From Moniliella sp. 'wahieum' (Eukaryota > Basidiomycota > Moniliellomycetes > Moniliellales > Moniliellaceae), in contig RSEE01000149.1 of NCBI GenBank assembly GCA_003971905.1, positions 61,741-125,740 of the forward strand: a stretch of 64,000 nucleotides of DNA, written 5' to 3'. This document shows positions 33,066 through 45,173 of the stretch, one piece after another; the first letter of the stretch is position 1; each line of letters opens with the position of its first letter. A program made the translations under genes and the position numbers. Below the pieces are notes generated by a model. It saw only the letters and a program-made list of their open reading frames with translations, ran no database searches and was not told the DNA's origin.

Positions 33066-34046
33066 CCTCCGTCATTCATTCCCAAACCGGGTTTTGCACG
33101 AGTAGATATGGACGAGTGTTGCATTGGTCGTGGGGGGGAATGACTAATCTTGAATGAGACCCCATCTTCAACCAGTTCTATATCCATTGACCAATGTTGT
33201 TTTGATGAGCATTCTTGGTGGCGTATATAGTACCATCGCATCTTCTTCTTCTTGACTAAAAAGGAGAATGGATCTCGAGCGTGTCTCTTTGCTCATCTCT
33301 CCCCCATGTGCACGCCTTCGGGGCGAAAGGACTGGTCATGTATCATCTTTTCAGGCTGTGTATACAAAAGCACAGAAGTTATCACATAACATTTGAAGGC
33401 CTAGCACCAGCATAACACGGGGATAGGCTGTGGGCCCCACATCCGTCTCTTCCAGGTTGCCCCAGTCCCCAGGCACAGTGTATGGAAGAGGAAACCATTC
33501 GAACATCTATTACATTTCGATTTATTGTGGGGCTACGGACTCGGCTCCTACAGCTCCCGTAACATCATCGATAACCCTCCCGTTTACGAATCTATATATC
33601 TTTCTTTTACGGAAAACAAATAGTATCCCTTTTAGACGTTCCGTGTGAATGGAGCAGCTCTCTTGGTGTAACTGCTAATAAGGGCTTCGCCTGGATCCAC
33701 ACGGTAGGGGTTCCGTGGCCATGCTACATGATGCATGATGCATGATATGCCTAGTGCCTGCTTCCTGAGACTGAAGAAACTTTTGCGGACTGGGATGGCA
33801 TCGGATTATGTTTGCAACCTATACCATCCCGCCAACGTCATGGATAACGTTCTATCTCTTCAAGCTTCATATATCATAGTCCTCCATGCTCTGCCGACAC
33901 TCAGACGGAGATAATGTGCGGTAGTAGGAGGGGCAGGACATCGGATCTCCATTACATTATGCGATGCCGAAAGAATGTGGGGCGCAGAGTTGTAAACCAG
34001 AACCCTACTTTGAGGTCAAAGACCCTATACGTCGTCCACGACTTGG
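33066..34046. other. Spacer right of the retrotransposon
   Basis: This is AT-richer DNA with no supported gene. ATGATGC-type words cluster at 33726-33750. The frames at 33430-33648 and 33914-34420 contain no family motif. Confidence 0.4.
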
Positions 34047-34340
34047 TAATTCTACTACAGAGGGACGGTTTAAGCGTTCTAGTTATGCCTGAGTTTCTCC
34101 ACGATCTATATATATCTACCGTATGTGGTCATTATATCACTAAATTATCCGGGACTCCCCCAGAGTCTGGAAGCTTAACGCTCAGTAATTCCACCAGAAG
34201 GGGACGGTTTAAGCGTTACGCGTCGTTGTTACAGATTATACCTGAGTTTGTCCACGGTCTATATATACCGTGTGTGGTCATTAATCATTATCTCAAAAGG
34301 AGCCGGGCTTCCCCCGGAGTCTGGAAGCTTGACGCTCCCA
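34047..34340. repeat. Two-copy diverged tandem duplication of about 139 bp
   Basis: Copy one (about 34047-34184) and copy two (about 34186-34340) share AATTC-ACCA/GAG, GGGACGGTTTAAGCGTT, a CTGAGTTT-TCCACG block, CTATATATA, GTGGTCATTA, CCGGAGTCTGGAAGCTT and ACGCTC in the same order. Spacing between equivalent points is 139 nt. A third partial start (AAGTCCACC) follows at about 34341. Confidence 0.8.
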
Positions 34341-34352
34341 TAAGTCCACCGC

Positions 34353-35338
34353 ACCCTTCACTCTCATCGCATAGTGCCTCTCACCGCACCTCTCATTGCC
34401 TCTCGTGTGACGCTGTTTGAGTTTGACACTCACTTTTGGTACAGCTTTCTTTTGGTTGGTCCCACAGATTGCTAGATACGCGACACATGGACCGCATCCA
34501 AGTGCCTCCCAATACGTTGAGAGATGCCCACCGGTGCATTATTGTGATACGCAGAACTGTATTGTGGGTCATATATATCCCGCGGCAGTGGTACTTACCG
34601 TTAACCCCTGGCACCATTGTTGACCACATTGACCGATTGATCCATTGACCACTCTGAGACCCTACCCAGATGCATGGCCTCCATCCAGTAAACCGTGTCT
34701 TTACCACAAGATGGGAGTGACTATCTTTTTGGCGCTGAGAGAACCGGAACCGACTGTCCTGGTCCGGGCTTATGGGTCAAGCGGGGGTGCCGACGAAGAA
34801 AGACGAAAATAAGATACGGAAATTCGGGAGGTCAGCATTTGCTGCCAAGTGTCCACCCACCCACAGACAAACAGCGGCCGTGCGAGGAAGCGGAAGGGCA
34901 GGATGGGTGTGGTCAAGAAGTTGCGGTGCTAAGCCTGCGATATCCTCATCGGGACACAGGTTGAAGGATATGGGTGCGCGCTTTCCACAATATAGCTGCT
35001 CCCCGCAATGCGCGCATTACTTTTCGAATTAGCCATCAACTACTTTTTGTGGAGCAAGTGGCGGTGTGCGTGGGAGAAGGCCCATGGTGAGTAATTTCCA
35101 CATGGTCAATGGGGCAGAGACAGAGAACCCGTGGGAGCCTGCGGGAGGACGGGGAGCCGGAGAACTTGGGCGTCTGTGGGCCAGCGAGGTTAGAGGACTG
35201 GAAATCTGGGCGCGCTGAGCGCTGAGCGCAGCCGCCACCTTGCTTTGTGCTCGCCCTTTGGCCCACAGCGGCGAGCGGGACGTGTGTGTGATGGGAGGCC
35301 ATCTCTCGAGCATAGCCGGACATGTATGTGATTGAAGG
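34353..35338. other. Spacer upstream of the bHLH gene
   Basis: No supported gene. A minus-strand frame at 35029-35553 has no domain and runs antisense into the bHLH gene. GCGCTGAGCGCTGAGCGC words occur near 35210-35230. Confidence 0.4.
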
Positions 35339-35350
35339 CTATATATATAT
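35339..35350 (+). promoter_or_regulatory. TATA box of the bHLH gene
   Basis: CTATATATATAT lies about 85 nt upstream of the ATG at 35426, which supports that ATG as the start. Confidence 0.55.
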
Positions 35351-35425
35351 GCTGCACCAAAGCAAGGCCTAATATGGATTGGAGATGTTCCTCCCCCCAG
35401 ACGCTTTGCCACCAGCAGACCACTC

Positions 35426-36698
35426 ATGGCCGACGAGAGCGGGAACGATCTGGGAGCTGCTGGGCTCGTCCTCCCTTTGAACAGAGGGCCCGGAGAGTCC
35501 GCGGGCCTCCTCGTTCTTCGACCTACTGGTGCCTCCAACAGCAGAAGAGGCAAGCGACCCGTATTTATTGGACTCGCTCGCCTCCATCATTCCGTACGAC
35601 AACATTTCCAGTCCCATCTTCCCAGCCCAAGGCTCTGTCGACTGGTCTGCCGCAGAGGCACTACCAGCTTTTTCAGTACAGTCCAGCCCGACGAAAGCCT
35701 GTTCTCTTGGCCCCAGACCCACGTTACGCCACAGCAACACTTCCCCCTCACCTCGGTACCCATCCATCCTGACCCACCCCTTTTGTTCTAGCCTATTTCC
35801 CGCTCCAAGACAAGCAGACTCTTTCCCACTAGAGTCACACTGGGCGCCCCCAGCGGCACCTGTGTTTCACCCTGGCTCCGACCCCGTCCCATTCCCAGGT
35901 GGGGACGAGTACACCTCATGTTTGCCTCAGGATCTGGTGTCGCCAAATGGCCGGCCGTCGCGGAAACGGGAAGCGATCACTTTCTGTCCGCAGGGGTGGA
36001 AACCGAGGCTCTACACCCCTCCTAACCGGAGACTGGTAGACGTGTCTCTTCTACCCGACAAAATTCTGGGGACATCAGCTGATGCTGCCCACGCCGCGGG
36101 GTACTGGATCGATTGGGAAAGTCGTGTGCAACCATCTGGCCCAATATGTACCCAGTACGTTACCGTTTCTTCCACCGCGGGGAACCGACCGACGGGCCAA
36201 GCACAATGCCTCGGAGCAAAAACGAAGGGCAACATTAAACGGGGCTATGACCTTTTGAGCCAGCTCGTCCCCGCCTCCGAGCCCAAGATGGCTCCCACCG
36301 TGTTTCCTGGTCCGAAGCATACATTTTGTCCCAAGGTGCGCCCCTTCCTTCCTAGCGAAGAACCGCCTGAACTAGAGTGTTGACCGGCGCTTGTGAAAGG
36401 ATTGGAATATATCCGGGAGCAAGTCGAGGCTCATGCCGCACTCTTGGCACGGCGCAGACTCTTACGCGTCGCGATTGCCCGAGCGGCGGGTGGGAGATTA
36501 CCCTTCCCTCGGACCCTCCGCTTACCCAACAAGTCTCTCAACCCCCCCTTTCTTGACTCTCATCATCTGTTGGAGGGGACTACGGCAGAATTCCCCTTCA
36601 CATACATACCTCTGTTGTCGACGGTCCTAATAGCTTTTCTTGACCGGATCTCTCGCTGGAGCTTTTCTCACAGTGAATGTATATGTCTACGGTATTGA
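35426..36698 (+). CDS. bHLH transcription factor, frame-broken
   Basis: This is a nuclear DNA-binding protein of the basic helix-loop-helix class. The basic region and helix 1 read HNASEQKRRA (about 36200-36230) and, in the next frame, NIKRGYDLLSQLVPASE. Restoring one A at 36231-36232 joins them. The H-x3-E-x3-R pattern of the basic region is the one that recognises CACGTG-type E boxes. Helix 2 and a zipper-like continuation are seen as LVKGLEYIREQVEAHAALLARR (about 36387-36450, quoted in part), in the same frame as helix 1 but after a TGA at 36381-36383. That stop and the long loop suggest either an undetected intron or further sequence errors. The amino part is Pro/Ser-rich with SFFDLLVPPTAEEASDPYLL (about 35515-35570), as in activation regions. 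Start and exact end are uncertain. INO4- or CBF1-like roles are possible but not shown. Confidence 0.7.
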
Positions 36699-36838
36699 GT
36701 AGGGTGCTCACCCGGCGTCTCCTGGCCATCGACCCATCGACTGGATCTAGCTAGAATTGCTGGGGTACATATCAGGAGACTGGGGAAGCATACCTAGGCC
36801 ATACGGCGGGATGGATGCATGGCAGATACTTTGGGTCT

Positions 36839-38472
36839 TCACTCATCGTCGTAGGAGAACTTGATCGAGTGGGAGCCTTGGTCGATCAAGCCACCGCGGT
36901 AAGAGCCCTTGCGGAACTTGTCCTTTTGCTTGGTGAACGACTTGCCGCGCGTGACGATCATCTGTTCCGACGCCTTGGCCCCCCAGTCCCCAGCACCGCT
37001 CTTGGCTGCGTACGAGTTATCCCTCAACCGATCGTCAAGGAACGTCACATCTTCCGCCTTGATCCGTGGAACCGGTTTGCCACCCAGAGCCTTTGGTTCG
37101 TCCCTCGCGCGGAGTCGAGGAGCTAGGCTGAAATTCTTGCTGCTTCCTTGGCGTTCTGCAGAGGACACATTCGCCGGAGATGCCTTCCGTTTCTGCCCAA
37201 TCACAGGAGCCGGCTCCTTGTCCGACGCGGAGCTGGAGCTGGAGGAACTAGAGCTAGAGGAGCTAGAGCTGGATGACTGGGCTGGAGCTGGACGAGTCCG
37301 AGTCCGAGTCCGAGTCTGTCTGAGTCAGACGAGTCGGAAGAGTCAGAAGAGTCGAAAGAGTCTGACGAGTCAGAAGAGTCGGAAGAGTCGGACGAGTCAG
37401 AAGAGTCGGACGAGCTCGAGTCGCTGTCCGAGCTGGAACTGGAGCCGGAGCTGTCCGAGTCCGAGTCCAGGAGAGTCCGAGGAAGAGTCGAAGAAGAATC
37501 GCTGTCCGAGCTGTCCGAGCTATCCGAGCTGGAGCTGCTTCCGCCGTTGCTGGCCTTGTCCTTCTCAGTCGAGACACTCTCCCCCGTCAGGGTGGCGGAG
37601 ACGGCAGACCCCTCGCTCCCTGGCGCACTAACGGGCTTCTCCTCTTCGTTATCCGAGTCGTCGTCCGAGTCGTTGTCCGAGTCTGAGGAGTCGCTATCCG
37701 ATGACGAGGACGAGGACGAAAGAAGAGAGGAAGATGAGTCACTGTCCGAGTCGGAGGAGCCCGAGGAGCTCGAACATGCTGTCCACCTTGGCGGCTACCT
37801 CTTCTCGTCTCCTTCTTCGCTGCCGGCTCATCTTCCGAATCAGAGTCCGACGAGTCACTGTCCGAATCCGAGTCAGAAGAGGACGAAGATGAGGACGAGT
37901 CACTGGCCGAATCCGAGGAGCTTGAGCTGTTGGCAGCTTGGGCAGGGGCCTCCTTCTCCTTCTCGTCCTCTGAGTCCGAGTCCGAGTCAGAATAGGAGAG
38001 GGAAGAGGAAGAGGAAGAGGAAGAGGAAGAGGACGAGTCGCTGTCCGAATCCGAGTCGGAGGACTCGAGTCATCGTCGCGGACGTTTGGGCGACGTGCCG
38101 CTCGGCTTCGGAGGGGGACTCATATCGGTCCCCCTCTCCATCATCTCACTCGAGGAAGAGGAGGAGGAGGAGGAAGCATCGCCCACCTGCTCTTCCACCG
38201 CGTCTTCCATCTCGACATCAGAGTCCGAGTCCGAGTCCGAGTCCGAGTCCGAGTCTGAGCTCGACGACGAATCCGAAGACGAGTCTGAGTCGGACGACGA
38301 ATCGGACGAATCGGACGAATCCGAGTCGGAGGTAGGCTTGGACTTGGTGAGCTTCGTGTTGGCTGGCGTGGCAGCTAGCAGTATGTGTTAGTCCGCACAC
38401 GAATTCAGTGAGGAAGGACGTACCCAATGCCTTGGTAGTGGAGGAGACCTTCTTGCCCACCTTGACAGCCAT
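36839..38472 (-). CDS. Srp40/Nopp140-like nucleolar phosphoprotein, one intron
   Basis: This nucleolar chaperone-like protein is associated with snoRNP assembly and Pol I transcription in the Srp40/NOLC1 family. The start is in ACCATGGC context at 38472 (MAVKVGKKVSSTTKAL). A 49-nt intron (38375-38423, donor GTACGT, acceptor CTAG) leads to ATPANTKLTKSKPTSDSD. The middle is long runs of Ser, Asp and Glu interrupted by Lys-rich parts, as typical for casein kinase 2 substrates of this family. The carboxyl domain (37140-36839) is the diagnostic Srp40 C-terminal domain: VTFLDDRLRDNSY, GDWGAKASEQMIVTRGKSF, RKGSYRGGLIDQGSHSIKF. The acidic repeats are read in shifting frames between about 37200 and 38300, so exact length (about 530 aa) is approximate. 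The gene lies 140 nt from the convergent bHLH gene. Confidence 0.9.
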
Positions 38473-39519
38473 GGTCGACTCGAAATGGTTTGAGAGGGGG
38501 TGGAAGAGAGGAGAGGGAAAGGGCAGCCAAACTATAAGCGCTTGAAAAAATGGAGGCTCGGTGCAACCGGTCGTGCGATAGCGCCAGCTGACGTAATCGG
38601 GGGTGACAGCCGCCGCCGGGGCAAAAGGGGAGGGCGAATGATTAATGACGCGCGACGCGTGACGCATGATGCATGACGCGCAGGACGAAGATGTCGCCGT
38701 TTCTGTGCTTTTCTTCATCCACACACGGCGCATACAATATCGCTCCGCCGTGGTGTAGGAGCAGAGGCCACGGCGGGCAAAGAAAGCTAGGCGGATAGTT
38801 AAAGAAGCGAGGGACGTAGGATAACCCACTCATGTCGCCAGCAGCGCGCAGCTAATCCTAGCTGCCGCAGTGGCTAACCAACACACAAACTTTTTATGTA
38901 GCCTTCCCTAGAGCGGCCTCGTAAGGGCGAAATATTTTCCCCTGCTGTTGTCCATTCTTTGGGTCGCGCCCCGTCTCTCACCATGGGGTATTACCGGCGA
39001 TCCTTGCTTGCTTCGAGTCGACCATTGAGATGCCAGCAGGCCTGCTATACTGGCACATACACAACAAGTGCATGTGACGCTAGTGATGGCATCACGGGGT
39101 GGCCCGTGCGTTTGGCCATCAAGGTCCTCTTCGTCGGCTCACAATGACTTTCAGCTTCAGGCCAAAAGGGATATCTCCGTGTGTTTCTCGCGTCTGGTTT
39201 CCAATATCTGCAACCGCAGGCAGGGTGGCGCCTAGTCTCGATGCCCGTGGAGGTGTCCGGCGGCTGGTCTAGAACACCCCCCACAACCACCTTAGGTGCA
39301 ATTGCATCGCCCTTGACGGCCATCAAGTCCAGGACTCCCAGCCCTCAACACCGCCGAGTGGCATCATACTATGAGATGCACTGAGATCTAACGTCTGAGC
39401 TGTGCAGATTGATGCGAAGAATAGATGTCGGTGGCATTTCTGATACGAGCGAATTACGAACAGAGAGGAACAGTAAGCGATGTTCCATAGGGGACGTCCG
39501 CAAGTGAGAGTGAGAGGAT
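38473..39519. other. Spacer between Srp40 and the ammonium transporter
   Basis: This is the upstream region of Srp40 and the 3' flank of the transporter. Words such as GACGCGTGACGC and ATGATGCATGACGC cluster at 38640-38680. No gene is supported. Confidence 0.4.
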
Positions 39520-41090
39520 CTACCCCCCAAGGGCGTCTAACAACCAAACATAATGCCCACTTTTAAGGAGAGGAGAAGAAGAAGAACTAGGATATAGACA
39601 GGATCGGGGTCCGAGGTTAGGCTTCCAGTGGAGGGACGTTGTCTTCTCGTACTCTTCGGGGGTACTATGGTGATCAACCGTGGGGGTGATGTCGTCGGGG
39701 GAGTGGGAGGCAATGCTGATGCCCGAATGGGGATCTTGCACATCCTCAGTGGCCATGGGTTGGTACATTGCCTCTTCCCCCACTTGGGCCAGGTCAATGC
39801 CCAGCAACTCATCCTCCTCTGTCACGCGGAAGTGACAATAGGGAATGCGATCAATCGCAAACAACAAAATCATGGTCACCACAAAACTCCAACCTACGCC
39901 GTAGCACGAGTCGGCGATTTGGTACCCGAGCTGGATGTAGTGGTGGTTGATCCACCCGCCCGGAATGGGGGTGGAGAGGTCAAAGGATGCCACGCGATTG
40001 TCGGCAAACAAGCCGGTCAGCACGTTGCCCACCACGCCGCCAATCGCATGCGCGGCAAAAATGTCAAGCGAATCGTCAATCTGAAGCAAAGACTTGATCC
40101 CCGTACCAAAGTTGCACGCCGTCGCACCTACCACGCCAAACACGAGACTGGACGGGGTGGAAACGTACCCGCTCGCAGGGGTGATGGCCACCAGGCCACT
40201 GATCACACCCGAGCAAAACCCCACCGCGGACCATTTGCGCTCCAACCGGTAGTCCCACAGCATCCACGTCACCCCGCCCACGGAAGCAGCTACAATGGTG
40301 ACCATTGAAGCCTGCACCGCACGCAGGTTGGCGCCCAAGGCCGAGCCGCCATTGAACCCGATCCAGCCCACCCAAAGAAAGACGGTACCGAGAACAACGT
40401 GGGAAACATTGTAGGGCCGATAGGCGAGGCGGTCCGTGCCGTATCCACTTCGTTTTCCCAGGAACATACTGATCGCCAGCGCACCGACGCCCGAGGTAGT
40501 ATGCACAGGCGTTCCACCGGCAAAGTCGAGCCCACCCATATTGTTGGACCAGCCCACGCCAACGTTCCAGGTAGCGTTGGCGATCGGGTTGTAGACAATG
40601 GTAGACCAGCAAAAGGCAAAGAGCAGCATGGGTCCTAGCCGTGCACGATCGGCAAAGGCCCCGCACGCAATGACGGGCGTGATGGCGGCAAACATGCCCT
40701 GGTACAGACAAAACAGCAGTTGGGGGATGGCGGTCGACCCCGACGAAGGTTGGAGATCGACATTGATCAAGCCAAAGTGTTTGAGGTCGCCAATGAAGCC
40801 GCTGCCAGTGGGGAGAAGGCGAGAGAAAAGCCCCAGAAGAACCACTCAAAGAAGACGACAGCCATTACCGCCACACTCATCCAGATCATCGACAGAGCAT
40901 TCTTGCGCCGCAGCAGACCGCCGTAAAAGTAGCCCAGACCGGGGATCATGAGCATGACGAGAGCCGAGGCGGTGATCATCCAGGCCAGGTCGCCTAGGTT
41001 GTACACCATCTCGGCTCCGTCGACCCAGAAGGAAATGTTGCCGTCGGGAGTGAGGCTTGCGTTGTAGGTGGCAGCGATGTTGGACCCCAT
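39520..41090 (-). CDS. Ammonium transporter (Mep/Amt family)
   Basis: This plasma-membrane channel-like transporter takes up ammonium; fungal members are induced by nitrogen limitation. From the ATG at 41090 the protein begins MGSNIAATYNASLTPDG and enters helix 1 with GDLAWMITASALVMLMIPGL, then FYGGLLRRKNALSMIWMS. The family signature DFAGGTPVHTTSGVGALAIS (about 40535-40475) carries the first pore histidine, and FAAHAIGGVVGNVLTG (about 40060-40010) the second, so the twin-His pore is intact. An acidic and Ser-rich cytoplasmic tail follows. A single frame break at the G4 run 40810-40813 (C4 on the coding strand, expected C5) joins GFSLAFSPTGSGFIGDLKHF, exactly as in fungal Mep proteins. The end at 39520 may be altered by another error because the last residues look atypical. 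Length is about 523 aa. Confidence 0.93.
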
Positions 41091-42531
41091 TGGGACGTGG
41101 GTGTTGGTGGCGGGGGAAGGAGAGGGGGAGAACGCCAAGGCCGGACGAAGATCAACGCTATGGATGCAAGAATGGGCTGCTGCCCAAACCAACTGATGGT
41201 ACTGAAGAGTCGCCGGAAGCCTGGCCAGCTCGACTGCTGCTGGGCGCCGTCGAGACACAAAGCTGGAGCGGGGGGTGGCAAGCGACATGCAGAAGGCGGG
41301 GAGACTGACCCTCTGCCTGCGTCCGAACGGACGGACGACGGGCGGGAGAGGTGGCGCGTGCGAAACTGCCTGGGCGGCAGCAGGCCAGGAGGCAGGATAT
41401 ACGTTTTGTATGTGGTGGCAGCCCATCCGTACGTTAGATAAGAGGCGCCCGCTTATCGATCCAGCACGCCTGTCTCACTCCCACCAGCAGTCGCCACCGG
41501 CCACACTGCCGCCGTGCCCCACCCGCCGACGCGCCGCCCGTCCCCCGTCCCGCATCCCCGTCCAACGTCCAACGCCATGTCCACCGTCCAACGCCAGTCA
41601 GGCCTCAGGGCACTGCACAGAGTTATATATACTGACAGAGCGCATTAGTATGAAATCCGTGGTGGGGGCAGAGAGGAGAGCCACGCCACCCCCCTTCGCT
41701 CTTCGGCAGGGCTCTACGCCGCTGGCGTTCCTATTCATCGATATCTGCCAAAGGTACAAGAACCGCAGCCGTCGCGGGTGTGATGCTTTTATACAGGGAC
41801 ACTTTTGTTGGTGTGTGGAGCACCGCACTTGGGGTTGGAGCTTCACATGCTCGTCACAGTCACATGTTACAGCCAACCTGATCGACCCCCTGGACACCAG
41901 AGACTTGTGACCGGGCGGTGACCGGCTGTGACCTGTGATGAAGAGGAAAACAATCATAAAAGCGAAACGTGATCACGGTGAGTTTCTTTTGAACGTTGAA
42001 CCAAGAATGAGATGGGGGTGCGGACGATCGGGCGAGCAACATGCTTCGACCCACGAACGAGGGGACGGGCGGTGCAGTTGAGGGAGGGGAGGCAGCTAGT
42101 CAGGCGTCATGCGCAGGCGGGTGACGTGGCGAGGGCGAGAAGGCCGGACTGCCGCGGTGCGGGCGGCAAGGGGTGGGGCGTGCGTGCGCTGTGACATGTG
42201 ACACGTGAGGGGAGGGCGAGGCGGGCGGGGCGGCGGGGCGGAAGGGGGCGGATTCCGCGCGGGCGCGTGTGTGGACACATGGGCGCATGGGCGCCAGAGC
42301 GTGGAGGGTTGCATGTTACACTAGTCAGCATTTCGCCTGCCCATCCATCCGCAAGGAGTAAGGAGCATCAGCCATCGGCATCCGCTCAGCCTCAGCCGCC
42401 ACCGCCTCGCTTCCACGTCCGTCCCCGCGGCCCTCCTCTCTGGCTGCGCTCACCTTCTCGCCGCCGCTGCTGCCTCTGCCGCCTCCGCCACTGCCTCCAC
42501 TCCCGCCGCCACTCCCGCCGCTGCCTCCGCC
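41091..42531. other. Shared upstream region of the ammonium transporter and PIP5 kinase genes
   Basis: This is the divergent promoter region of the two genes. It contains GATA motifs (41437-41457), a TATATAT (41624-41630), TGACCGGGCGGTGACCGG words near 41908-41925 and a pyrimidine/Pro-rich leader before 42532. Long frames here (42198-43196 and the minus-strand frames) are GC-rich shadows. Confidence 0.45.
41437..41457. promoter_or_regulatory. Paired GATA-factor sites upstream of the ammonium transporter
   Basis: GATAAG (41437-41442) and its inverted partner CTTATC (41452-41457) lie about 350 nt upstream of the transporter ATG. Fungal nitrogen regulators of the AreA/Nit2/Gln3 type bind GATAAG and control ammonium permeases, so this pair is a plausible nitrogen-response element. 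Confidence 0.5.
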
Positions 42532-45173
42532 ATGGGCTCGGCCAGCGCACCGGCCACCCCCGCCGGCCACCCGTCCCGCTTCCTTGGCCGCACCCCACCC
42601 CCACTGCCCACCACCGCCGCCCCCTCCCCGCCGCCCCCGCTCTCCTCTCTCGCCGGCATCTCCCCCGCCTGCTCCCCCAGCGCCGCAAGGGCTCCCATGC
42701 CGCCTCCCGCTCCCAGCCCGACCTTCTTCGCACCAGCCGCCCCGCCAGCTCCACCTCTCTCGACGACGACCCCCCACTCCGCCCAGCTCGCCCGCATCCA
42801 GCACACCCTCGCCGCCGACACCCAGCTGGTCCGTGTCCTGGACGATGCGACGGGCGAGGTGGTCGACCTGCAGCTGGACCGCTCCGAGGCCTACCCGCGC
42901 CTCGCCCCGCACGCTATCCGCCCCGCCTCGCCCTTCCGCATCCCCCCGCCCGAGGAGGAGCAGGCGGCCTGGATCCCGCGCCTCGACGTGCTCAGCCGCC
43001 TGCAGAAGCTGCGCGCCAGCAGTGCCACTCCGGCGGACGACTCGTGCGATCCCAGCTCACCGCCCAGCCAACCCGTCCAGCCCGCCGCCGCCGCAGAGGA
43101 GGAAACCGAGGAGTTGGTCCCACCGCCCCGCGCTCAGTCTGCGCCGTACAACCCCGTCCACCTGCCCAATCGCACCTCCACCTCCGACTCGGCTAGCACC
43201 ATTGCCCATGCCTCCTCCGCCTCGCCCAGTCTCCGGGCCAGCACTTCCTCCCTCTCTCTGCGCGCGCTCTCCTATCTGCGCCCCTTGGGCTGGAACCCGT
43301 TCCACCGCCGCATTTCAGGAGGCAGCTCCATCCCCACTTCCTTCTCCCGCTCCCGAACCTCCCTGGCAACCAGTGATCGTTCCCACCCTCCGACCCGCTC
43401 AACGGGGCGGCTGCCCAGTTGGTCGTCCAACCGCCTCCGGGCGCAAGCCAGGGCCGCCTGTCCCCTATTATTGGCTCGGCCAATCCTGTCTCGCCACCGC
43501 CGACGGTACATACCGGCGACGCCTCTTTTGACCAGGAAGCGAACGCTAATGCGCAGCGCATGTACCGTGCTCGACGTGGGCGGAAAGAAGAAGCGCGAGA
43601 TCCGCGGGGCAAGGGTCAACTGATCGATGCTGGGCATGCCAATTATGTGCTGATGTACCACATGCTGACGGGGATTCGCATTGCCGTATCCCGCGCACAG
43701 CACCGCCCCCGCGCCCCCGCTTGACCGAGAGCGATTTTCGCTCCCAGCATAAGTTTACCTTTGACATTGTGGGCAACGAGTTGGAGCCAGGAAGGGCGCA
43801 GTATGCGTTTGCGTTCAAGGATTATGCGGGCCCGATCTTTCGGTCGTTGCGGGAACACTTTAAGTTGGACACGGCGGATTATCTGTTGAGTTTGACAAGC
43901 AAGTACCTCCTCTCGGAGCTTGGATCACCAGGTAAGAGCGGGTCCTTCTTCTACTACTCGGGTGACTATCGATTCATCATCAAGACCATCCGCCGGGTGG
44001 AACATGCATTTCTACTTTCCATCTTACCTGCCTACCACGAGCATGTGGAGCACAACCCAAACACGCTGCTCAGCCGCTTTTATGGCCTGCACCGGGTCAA
44101 GCTCCCGGGCGGGAAAAAAGTGCATTTCGTCGTGATGAACAATCTCTTCCCCCCGCACATGGACATTCACGAGACGTACGACCTTAAGGGCTCCACTGCC
44201 GGGCGCGAATTCCCCGAAGAGACGCTCAAGGAAAAGAAAGGCGGGCCTGGGGCAATGGGGGTGGTGATGAAGGACTTGAACTGGTTACGACGTGGGCGCA
44301 AGATCCTTCTTCCCGAGGCCAAGCGCCAAGCGTTTGAGGCGCAACTGAGACGGGATGTGGCGCTGTTGTCACGTTACGGATCATGGACTATTCTCTGTTG
44401 ATTGGCATCCACGATTTGCAGCGGGGCAACAAGGAAAATCTACGTCAGGAAGGGTTGCACCTGTTCCAAGCGGATGCCCGCACGCCCACGACCGCGCTCC
44501 GGATGGCTGTGACACGGTCGGACCCCACCCCTCGCTGAGCTACACTGGAGCCGACCTGCGCCACACGACGTTCTACAGCGAAGAAGGCGGCACCCGGTCC
44601 GTCGGCGGCGGCGAGATCTACTTTATGGGGCTCATCGATCTCTTTACTTCGTACAACTCGATCAAACGTGGCGAGCACCTGTACAAGACGGTGACCACCC
44701 CAGATTCCACCTCCATCTCGGCATTGCCTCCGGCCGCGTACGCCCAACGTTTCCTCGCTTTCATCCTTACTGCCACCGACCCCCAGGCCGAATGGACACG
44801 GCCCCCTTCCTGGCCCTTGTTGCTACCCAGCTTCTCTGGAACACGCAGCACACCTCGCCTCCCCATGCTCTCCTCCCGTCAACCTACACCTACCATGTCC
44901 CTCGCTTCCCTCGCCTCCATCGCGCCCGCCAGGCATACCGATTCTTCCACGCCCACCCACTCCGATCGGGATCCCATTCCCACCTCCACCTCCAATCCCA
45001 ATTCCAACTCCAATCCCACTCTCGATCCCAATCCCCATCCCCATCCCCATCCCAACCCCGATTCCAATTCCCAGCCCAATTCCCAGCCCAATCAACTACC
45101 TACACCTACCGCGCGGCACACGCGACCTCGATCGCGATCGCTTGGCCCGGCCCGGTCGCTCTGGACAAGCTAG
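42532..45173 (+). CDS. Phosphatidylinositol-4-phosphate 5-kinase (Mss4-like), frame-broken
   Basis: This kinase makes PI(4,5)P2 at the plasma membrane. A Pro/Ser/Ala-rich amino region of about 330 residues precedes the conserved GHANYVLMYHMLTGIRIAVS (about 43635-43690), the segment that opens the Mss4 kinase region. The catalytic fold follows: GPIFRSLREHFKL, SGSFFYYSGDYRFIIKT, then VHFVVMNNLFPP, YDLKGSTAGRE with the DLKGS motif (about 44180), and MDYSLLIGIHDLQRG (about 44383-44425). The activation segment is seen as GGEIYFMGLIDLFTSYN and KRGEHLYKT (about 44607-44690). A Ser/Asn/Pro-rich tail ends at 45173, much of it CCAATC-type repeats. Breaks occur near 43430, 43720, 44375 and 44535. The start at 42532 has a GCCATGGG context, but an earlier start is possible. 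Confidence 0.9.
44990..45110 (+). repeat. CCCAAT/CCCCAT simple repeat in the PIP5 kinase tail
   Basis: Six-base words (TCCAAT, CCCCAT, CCCAAT) are repeated over about 120 nt and encode an Asn/Pro/His/Ser-rich tail. Confidence 0.7.

Noticed and set aside
42198-43196. 332-residue Pro/Arg-rich frame overlapping the PIP5 kinase start
   Set aside because: It is the shifted reading of the Pro/Ser-rich kinase amino region; the frame at 42532 leads into conserved kinase sequence.
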